NCBI GenBank assembly: GCA_024233215.1
Contig: JACKPW010000058.1
Span: 1-12,261 of the forward strand
Length of the DNA stretch: 12,261 bases
Direction of reading: 5' to 3'
DNA from: Verrucomicrobiales bacterium
GTDB taxonomy: Bacteria > Verrucomicrobiota > Verrucomicrobiia > Limisphaerales > J093
Part shown: piece by piece, positions 7,219 through 12,261 of the stretch
How the letters are laid out: every line of letters begins with the position of its first letter
How positions within the stretch are numbered: the first letter of the stretch is position 1
The notes under the pieces: generated by a model
Seen by the model: the letters and a program-made list of their open reading frames with translations, nothing else
Told to the model about the DNA's origin: nothing
Database searches by the model: none
Translations under genes and position numbers: made by a program

Positions 7219-8328
7219 TTAGAGGCCCTCGACGAAACGCTGCATGGTTTCCTCCTGTTCCGCGATGGAGCGGACCAGTTGGAACTGGGTGCGGCAGCGG
7301 GCCAGGTTGTGGTCGGGGCGATGGACCCGGAAGTAGGTGTCGCCCTGCAGATAGTCGGTGAGGAACCGGATGCCGATGGTGTAGCTGATGAGTTTTCCCG
7401 CAAAGGCGAGGTGGCTGCGTTCCTCGGGGGTCAGGAAATCCCGGGTGGCCTGGACATAGCCCCGGGCCAACGCCTCGAACATCGGCATCTGCAGCCTGAC
7501 CTTCGAGACGTCCGGCTCGTCCTCCATGGTGGGGCTGGTGGTCGTGCGCACCATGTCCCCGAAGTCGTAGTGCACCAGGCCCGGCATGACCGTGTCGAGG
7601 TCCACCACGCACATGGCCCGGCCGGTTTCCCAGTCGAGCATGACATTGTTGAACTTGGTGTCGTTGTGGGTGATGCGCTCGGGAATGCGCCCCTCGGCGT
7701 GCGCCTGCAGCAGAGTGTCGATCCACGGTTCCTGGGCCAGCGCGAACTCGATTTCCGCCTTCGCCTTGCGCACCCGGTCCGCCGCATCGGCCTCGATGGC
7801 GGATTGGAGCGCGGCGAAGCGTTTCCGCGTGTTGTGGAAATCGGGGATGGTCTCGTGGAGCCGGTCGCCCGGCAGGTCGGCGAGCAGGTTCTGGAACTCG
7901 CCGAACGCCCGGCCGGCTTCGAAGGCCTGTTCCGGGGTCTGCACGGATTCAAAGGACTGGACGCGCTCGACGAACACGAACGTGCGCCAGTAATTGCCCT
8001 CCTCATCGACGTAGAACGGTTGGCCCTCGTGGGTGGGGACCACGGTGAGGGACCGGCGGGTGCACTGGCGGGCGCCGTTCGTGCGCAGCTTTGCCCGCAG
8101 ATGTTCGGTGACCCGCATGACGTTTTCCATCACCTCCACCGGCTTCTTGAAGACCCCCTGGTTGATCTTCTGGTGAATGTAACGAACGGTCACCCCGCCC
8201 TGCTCGTAGGTGGCGGTGTAGGTTTCGTTGATGTGACCGATCTTGCAGAGTTCCGCGTGCAGGATCTGACCGTAGATTCGGAACTGCTGCGAAATGTGCT
8301 GCAGATGTTCTTGCTTGTATAGCGGCAT
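7219..8328 (-). CDS. APH-fold sugar kinase, N-acetylhexosamine 1-kinase-like
   Basis: This 369-aa cytoplasmic phosphotransferase belongs to the aminoglycoside phosphotransferase/choline kinase fold (PF01636) and most resembles NahK-type N-acetylhexosamine 1-kinases. The N-lobe has GHINETY (31-37) and a strand VRYIHQKIN (48-56) with the likely ATP-binding K54. The catalytic loop is THNDTKFNNVMLD (220-232) with the base D223 and N228, and the metal-binding segment is VVDLDTVMPG (241-250) with D243/D245. HYDFGDMVR follows (253-261). Start choice: ATG at 8328; an in-frame TTG at 8352 would add eight residues. GGGAGG lies immediately before that TTG, too close to be a good site. The aldolase gene follows after 12 bp, suggesting the pair processes one metabolite, possibly phosphorylating a hexosamine or a keto-deoxy sugar acid. 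Fold is firm; substrate is not. Confidence 0.85.
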   Translation of the reverse strand: MPLYKQEHLQHISQQFRIYGQILHAELCKIGHINETYTATYEQGGVTVRYIHQKINQGVFKKPVEVMENVMRVTEHLRAKLRTNGARQCTRRSLTVVPTHEGQPFYVDEEGNYWRTFVFVERVQSFESVQTPEQAFEAGRAFGEFQNLLADLPGDRLHETIPDFHNTRKRFAALQSAIEADAADRVRKAKAEIEFALAQEPWIDTLLQAHAEGRIPERITHNDTKFNNVMLDWETGRAMCVVDLDTVMPGLVHYDFGDMVRTTTSPTMEDEPDVSKVRLQMPMFEALARGYVQATRDFLTPEERSHLAFAGKLISYTIGIRFLTDYLQGDTYFRVHRPDHNLARCRTQFQLVRSIAEQEETMQRFVEGL

Positions 8329-8392
8329 GGCTGAACCCGTTCCGGCGTCCAACCCTCCCGGCGTTACTCAACCGGGCGGCGGAGCCACTGGC

Positions 8393-8439
8393 GCAGAAAG
8401 AGGAACCGGGCCGGGCGGCGTAACACAAGTCCTTTCTGC
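8393..8439 (-). other. Hairpin in the gap between the zinc-ribbon and kinase genes
   Basis: GCAGAAAG (8393-8400) and CTTTCTGC (8432-8439) form a perfect 8-bp stem around a 31-base GC-rich loop. It begins 7 bp beyond the zinc-ribbon stop codon in the direction of transcription and 65 bp before the kinase start. It could end the zinc-ribbon transcript or act as a processing or attenuation structure. There is no T-run after the stem, so a classical intrinsic terminator is doubtful. Confidence 0.25.
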
Positions 8440-8445
8440 CGGATG

Positions 8446-8778
8446 CTAGCGGGTCTGCAGCAGGGCCGTCAGCTCGCCCCCATCGAGCCACAGCCCACGG
8501 CACCCTGGGCAGACGTCCACCACCAGCCGGGGGTTCCGGGTGCTGTGGACACGCATCAACAGTCGTCCGTCACGCGGACATGCGCCCTTTTGCTGGTCAC
8601 TCCCGGGGTCGGTCCGGCCGCGGGTCAGCGGCTTGAGTTCGGACGGTTCGGCCTGCAGGAGGGCGGCGAGTTCGGACTCGTCGAACCAGATGCCGTGGCA
8701 CGCCGGGCACTGGTCCACCTCGATTCCGCGGACCCGGGTGGCCACCAGTTCCCGGGTGTTGCACTTCGGACATCGCAT
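8446..8778 (-). CDS. Tandem zf-TFIIB zinc-ribbon protein
   Basis: This small 110-aa protein is built from two copies of the zf-TFIIB zinc ribbon (PF13453 type). Copy one is residues 3-40: C3-P-K-C6, then VDQCPACHGIWFDESEL with C24/C27. Copy two is residues 67-107: C67-P-R-D, then VDVCPGCRGLWLDGGEL with C90/C93. In copy two the second cysteine of the first pair is aspartate (D70), so that site may be incomplete. The linker (42-66) is charged and probably flexible. I start at the ATG of MRCPKC, the usual family beginning; an ATG 9 bp upstream is possible. The frame stays open to about 12207 opposite the kinase gene, but only this part has a real domain. Members are widespread, of unknown function, and presumably bind zinc and perhaps nucleic acid or protein. 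The start lies 156 bp from the divergent kinase gene. Confidence 0.85.
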   Translation of the reverse strand: MRCPKCNTRELVATRVRGIEVDQCPACHGIWFDESELAALLQAEPSELKPLTRGRTDPGSDQQKGACPRDGRLLMRVHSTRNPRLVVDVCPGCRGLWLDGGELTALLQTR

Positions 8779-8934
8779 GCCCTGCATGGCAACTGCTCGA
8801 ACGGCAAAGTGCAATCCCGGACTGGCCCGAATGCGGCGGTTGGCGGGTTGGTGGATGCGGACGTCCTGGAGAATGGGCTGGATCACTGCCCCGGCTTGCG
8901 TGACTCCGGGAGGCTTTGGCAGGATTGGAGGCAC
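8779..8934. promoter_or_regulatory. Divergent intergenic region between zinc-ribbon gene and histidine kinase
   Basis: This 156-bp gap separates two outward-facing start codons, so it should hold promoters for both genes. I see no convincing -35/-10 pair for the usual sigma factor in either direction. GGAGG at 8927-8931 lies 3 bp before the kinase ATG at 8935. It is the clearest Shine-Dalgarno in the window, although its spacing is short. Confidence 0.4.
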
Positions 8935-11900
8935 ATGAACACGCTGGACAGCCCTCCCCGAACCGGTTTCGTCGGCGGGCTGCTTCTGGCGTTGGCGCTG
9001 CCGGTCATCGCGGCGGAACCGCCGGTGGCTTCCGGTTGGTTGCAGCGCGACTTCATTGTCCGACGGTGGCGCCAGGAAAACGGGCTGCCGGACAACCGGG
9101 TGCTCAGTCTTCTCTGTGACCGGCAGGGCTTCCTCTGGGTGGGCACCCGCCGCGGCGTGTCCCGGTTCGACGGCGAGCGCTTCGTGACTTGGTCGCGCTC
9201 CACCGATGCGGCGTTCGTGGATGAGCAATGTCATGCGCTGGCGCAGGATCTGCACGGCCACATCTGGGTGGGAACCGGGGCGGGGTTGATGGAAATCGGC
9301 GAGGAGGTCCGGCACCACAGTCTCGCGGACGTTCCAACGCCGGAACAGCTTTCCGGGAGTGGCGAGAATGTCGAAGTGGGACGTGTGCTGTGCCTCCCGG
9401 ACGGCCGGATGGCGGCAGGTTCCAACCTGGGGCTGTTCGTGCGCTCGACTGGCAAAGGATGGCAGGCCCAATGGGGGATGGAGCCCGGGCGCATGGTCCG
9501 GGGCATGATCCCCGCGGCCATGGAGGATCAGGAGGGCCGGTTGTGGGCCGCGACCGGTGCCCAGCTTTTCGTCGAGTCCCCGGTTGACGGAACATGGCAG
9601 CCGCAGTTCCCGGAGCCTCTTGCCCACACGACCCACCACGTTTTCGACCTGGCCGAGACCCGCGATGGCACCCGGTACGCGCTGGTGGGCGACTATCTTT
9701 CCACCACCGCCCGGCTGTGGCGGTTGGGGGAAGGCGGTTGGGTACCGGTCTCGGACGAGATCATTCGCAACTTCTCGAACCCACCCTGGCTGTTTGCGGA
9801 TTCCCAGGGAGCGCTCTGGTATCCCATGGAACGGTTTACGCGTCAGATGGGAGGCAACATGACGCTCGTGCGCCGCCGCAGACAGGACATCACCCTGTAT
9901 CCGCTCGACGGATTCGCCAATACCACCGTGTTGCTGTGCATGGCGGAGGATCACGAAGGCAATCTCTGGATCGGGACCAGCGAGGGCGGACTCGCCTGCC
10001 TGGAACCCCGCCGGTTCCAGACGCTGACCCACGCCGACGGCCTGCCGGACGACAACACCTGGGCTGTGATCGAGACGGCGGATGGCTCCCTGTGGGTGGG
10101 TACGGACGGCGGGGTGGCCCGGTTTCATGGCGACCGCGTGGAGACCCTGACCGAGGCCGACGGGCTCAGTCGGAAGGAGGTCAAGGCGCTGGCGGAGGAT
10201 GCGCAGGGCAGGGTCTGGATCGGGACGGCCGGTGGCATCACGATCTGGGATCACGGCGCCCTGACCTGGCGCAACTTTGATGGCGAGTGGTTTCGAACCA
10301 AGATCCGCACCCTCTACGCGGCGCGGGATGGCAGCATGTGGGTCGGGGCGGCCCGTGGACTGCACCGGGTGAAGGACGGGGAGGTCACCACCTGGCTGCC
10401 CAAGGACGGGCTTCCGCACGAGAACGTCCTCGCAATCCTCGAGGACCGGCAGGGGACCCTGTGGTTCGGTACCGGCGGGGGTGGCCTGGCACGGTGGGTG
10501 GACGGGCGGTTCGAAACGCTCGGCCGGAAGGAGGGATTGGAAAGCCTGCATGTCTGGTCGCTGTTCGAGGATGCGGACGGACTGCTTTGGGCGGGAACGG
10601 ATCACGGGTTGCATTGCGTCCGTGACGGCCGGGCCACGGCGCTCACCACCGGGAACGGACTCCCCGTCAACGAGGTCAACAGCGTCCTCGGTGACGGACT
10701 CGGCTCCCTTTGGGTGGGCCACGACCATGGAATCTACCGCGCGCCGCGTCAGGCACTCCTGGAGGTGGTGACCGGGCGCACCGGGCAGGTGCATTGCGTG
10801 AGCTACGGGGAAGCGGACGGGTTGCTCAACGTGGAAAACAACGGGCAGATCAGCCAACCCCCGTCGATCCGACTGCGCGACGGGCGGCTTGCCTTTGCCA
10901 CCGTGGCGGGACTGGCGCTGGTTGACCCGGCGCATCGCCCCGATCTCACCAACGCCCCACTTCCCCGGGTCGAACGGCTTCAGGTCTCCGGGATGACACG
11001 TTACCAGGCCCCGCCCGGCGGCGGGTCCGGGGTTCGCGGAATGGTCCCGGCCCACCTCGAACCGGTCCGCGTGCCCCCGGAAGCGGGGCGTTCGGCGGAG
11101 TTCACCTTTACCGCCCCCAGCTTCCGTGGAGTCGAGCAAACCCGGTTCCGCTATCGGTTGATCGGGCTGCAACCGGAATGGGTGGAGGCGGGAACCGAGC
11201 GCCGGGCAACCTACGCCTACCTGCCGCCCGGCGATTACACCTTCGAGGTCATCGCCATCAACCGGCACGGCTACCGGAGTTCCCACTCGGCGATGCTGCC
11301 GGTCCAAATCGAGTCCCGTTGGTACGAGCGGACCAGCGTGCGGTTGCTGGGGGTTGGCACCCTGCTGGGGCTGGCAGCATTGGGAGTGGGTTGGCGCATC
11401 CGGGAACTGCGCCATCTCCATCAACTGGAGGAAGAAGCCGCGCGTTTCCAGGAACGAAGCCGCCTGGCCCGCGATCTGCACGACGGCCTGGGCGCCAACC
11501 TCACCGAACTGACCCTGCTGAGCCGCGTTGGCGAGACCCGGTCGATCCCCCCTGAGGAAATGGCCCGCCGGCTCGACCGCCTCTCGGAAACCACTCACGA
11601 CGCCCTGCATGCCTTGAGGGAGTTGATCTGGGTCACCAACCCCAAGGCCGACAGTCTGGAAGCCCTCGCCGCCCGGGTGTGTCAGCAGGCCGAGCGCCGG
11701 CTTCGATCCGCCCGGCTTCGGTGCCGTCTGGAACTTCCCGACGACCTGCCGCAAGTCCCCGTGCCTGCCGAGATGCGCCGCGAACTGGTGCTGGCGACCA
11801 ACGAGATCGTGCACAACGCGGTGCGCCATGCCGCGGCAACCGTCGTCCACCTGCGACTTCGGATCGAGTCCGGGGTGCTCGTGATCGAGATCGAGGATGA

Positions 11901-12075
11901 CGGCCGTGGCTTCGATCCCGCGGATCCGGTCCGGCCGGGCACCGATGGCAGCCATGGGGTCGGTCTGGGAAGCGTGAAGGACCGGATGACGGCGATCCGG
12001 GGTACCTGCGAGATCCGTTCGCAGCCCGGCCAGGGGACCTGCGTCATTCTCCGCCTGCCGCTGAACGGAACGTGA
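8935..12075 (+). CDS. Membrane sensor histidine kinase with beta-propeller, Y_Y_Y and HisKA_3 domains
   Basis: This 1046-aa two-component sensor kinase has a signal peptide (1-27, ending VIAA). A periplasmic array of Reg_prop repeats follows from about 40 to 665. Motifs such as LWVGT..G occur near 67, 110, 203, 344, 387, 428, 469, 509, 551, 592 and 652, which fits two seven-bladed propellers. The Y_Y_Y domain is about 717-793 (FRYRLIGLQPEW, then LPPGDYTFEV). One transmembrane helix is about 802-820, followed by a short coiled coil (822-842). The HisKA_3 dimerisation domain has the phospho-acceptor H849 in RDLHDGLGANL, and the HATPase has N956/N961 in ATNEIVHNAVRHA, IEDDGRGFD (986-994) and GVGLGSVKDRM (1008-1018). 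There is no receiver or DNA-binding domain, so a separate NarL/LuxR-type response regulator is expected; none is in the window. The start at 8935 is supported by GGAGG and the signal peptide. Related architectures commonly sense glycan breakdown products. Confidence 0.93.
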   Translation: MNTLDSPPRTGFVGGLLLALALPVIAAEPPVASGWLQRDFIVRRWRQENGLPDNRVLSLLCDRQGFLWVGTRRGVSRFDGERFVTWSRSTDAAFVDEQCHALAQDLHGHIWVGTGAGLMEIGEEVRHHSLADVPTPEQLSGSGENVEVGRVLCLPDGRMAAGSNLGLFVRSTGKGWQAQWGMEPGRMVRGMIPAAMEDQEGRLWAATGAQLFVESPVDGTWQPQFPEPLAHTTHHVFDLAETRDGTRYALVGDYLSTTARLWRLGEGGWVPVSDEIIRNFSNPPWLFADSQGALWYPMERFTRQMGGNMTLVRRRRQDITLYPLDGFANTTVLLCMAEDHEGNLWIGTSEGGLACLEPRRFQTLTHADGLPDDNTWAVIETADGSLWVGTDGGVARFHGDRVETLTEADGLSRKEVKALAEDAQGRVWIGTAGGITIWDHGALTWRNFDGEWFRTKIRTLYAARDGSMWVGAARGLHRVKDGEVTTWLPKDGLPHENVLAILEDRQGTLWFGTGGGGLARWVDGRFETLGRKEGLESLHVWSLFEDADGLLWAGTDHGLHCVRDGRATALTTGNGLPVNEVNSVLGDGLGSLWVGHDHGIYRAPRQALLEVVTGRTGQVHCVSYGEADGLLNVENNGQISQPPSIRLRDGRLAFATVAGLALVDPAHRPDLTNAPLPRVERLQVSGMTRYQAPPGGGSGVRGMVPAHLEPVRVPPEAGRSAEFTFTAPSFRGVEQTRFRYRLIGLQPEWVEAGTERRATYAYLPPGDYTFEVIAINRHGYRSSHSAMLPVQIESRWYERTSVRLLGVGTLLGLAALGVGWRIRELRHLHQLEEEAARFQERSRLARDLHDGLGANLTELTLLSRVGETRSIPPEEMARRLDRLSETTHDALHALRELIWVTNPKADSLEALAARVCQQAERRLRSARLRCRLELPDDLPQVPVPAEMRRELVLATNEIVHNAVRHAAATVVHLRLRIESGVLVIEIEDDGRGFDPADPVRPGTDGSHGVGLGSVKDRMTAIRGTCEIRSQPGQGTCVILRLPLNGT

Positions 12076-12261
12076 ACCGCGCCCTTGGGGCCGGCAATTG
12101 TCATTGTGGCGGAGCGCCGACGTCCGATCGGCTTGCCTCAAACGGAACCCCGGGCGGTTTACTGGGCTCGCTCCATGGGGAGCCCCCCTTTGCGATCGCA
12201 CATGCAATGGGACCCTGAACCCTCCTCGGAAGGACGAGTTCCACGAGTCCCTGGAATCAAG
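12076..12261. other. 3' flank with no recognisable gene; weak hairpin
   Basis: The last 186 bp carry no convincing coding frame. A 6-bp stem GGGCTC/GAGCCC (12164-12169 with 12180-12185), followed by CCCCTTT, could be a poor terminator for the kinase gene, but the T-run is only three bases. The next gene probably starts beyond the window edge. Confidence 0.3.

Noticed and set aside
7189..8322. 377-codon plus-strand open frame opposite the sugar kinase
   Set aside because: It is antisense to a gene with intact APH-fold motifs, and its Val/Asp/Gly/His-rich translation is typical of a shadow frame.
8935..12075. Hybrid one-protein two-component system (HTCS)
   Set aside because: The protein ends right after the ATPase domain at residue 1046; there is no receiver or AraC-type DNA-binding domain.
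8779..12207. Very long minus-strand open frame continuing upstream of the zinc-ribbon gene and opposite the histidine kinase
   Set aside because: Its translation is rich in His, Pro, Arg and Gly with no domain, as expected from the antisense of GC-rich coding DNA. The plus-strand kinase has complete domains. Only the final 110 residues are real.

Overview
This is a GC-rich window with bacterial gene organisation. The gene set suggests Verrucomicrobiota, in or near the Pedosphaeraceae/Limisphaerales. The clues are large secreted glycoside-hydrolase-like proteins, a periplasmic beta-propeller/Y_Y_Y histidine kinase, a MetG without the usual zinc-knuckle cysteines, weak or absent Shine-Dalgarno sequences, and intergenic inverted and heptamer repeats. 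This assignment is inference from recalled family patterns; no ribosomal or other decisive marker is present, and Planctomycetota or Acidobacteriota cannot be excluded.

Layout. Positions 1-424 hold no convincing gene. They contain a 178-bp element bounded by 31-bp inverted repeats (25-202) and a leader with a 13-bp direct repeat. Two plus-strand genes follow, 27 bp apart: a secreted GHL6/beta-galactosidase-like protein (425-2644) and a secreted protein of unrecognised family with a possible TIM-barrel-like middle (2672-4714). The second ends against a 110-bp inverted-repeat element (4721-4830). That element lies in the gap between this gene and the convergent metG.

From 8778 down to 4840 four genes run on the minus strand: a double zinc-ribbon protein, an APH-fold sugar kinase resembling N-acetylhexosamine kinase, a KDPG/KHG aldolase 12 bp after it, and methionyl-tRNA synthetase. 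An 11-unit heptamer tandem repeat (6477-6553) sits between the aldolase and metG. Divergent from the zinc-ribbon gene, a 1046-aa sensor histidine kinase (8935-12075) is read on the plus strand. The last 186 bp hold no clear gene.

How it may fit together. The secreted pair could act on an extracellular glycan. The kinase-aldolase pair could handle a sugar or sugar acid in the cytoplasm. The propeller kinase could sense glycan fragments in the periplasm, as related Reg_prop/Y_Y_Y proteins do in polysaccharide-utilisation systems. No transporter, SusCD-like pair or response regulator is present, so a single pathway is a hypothesis. I saw no CRISPR array, tRNA, rRNA, transposase or phage gene.
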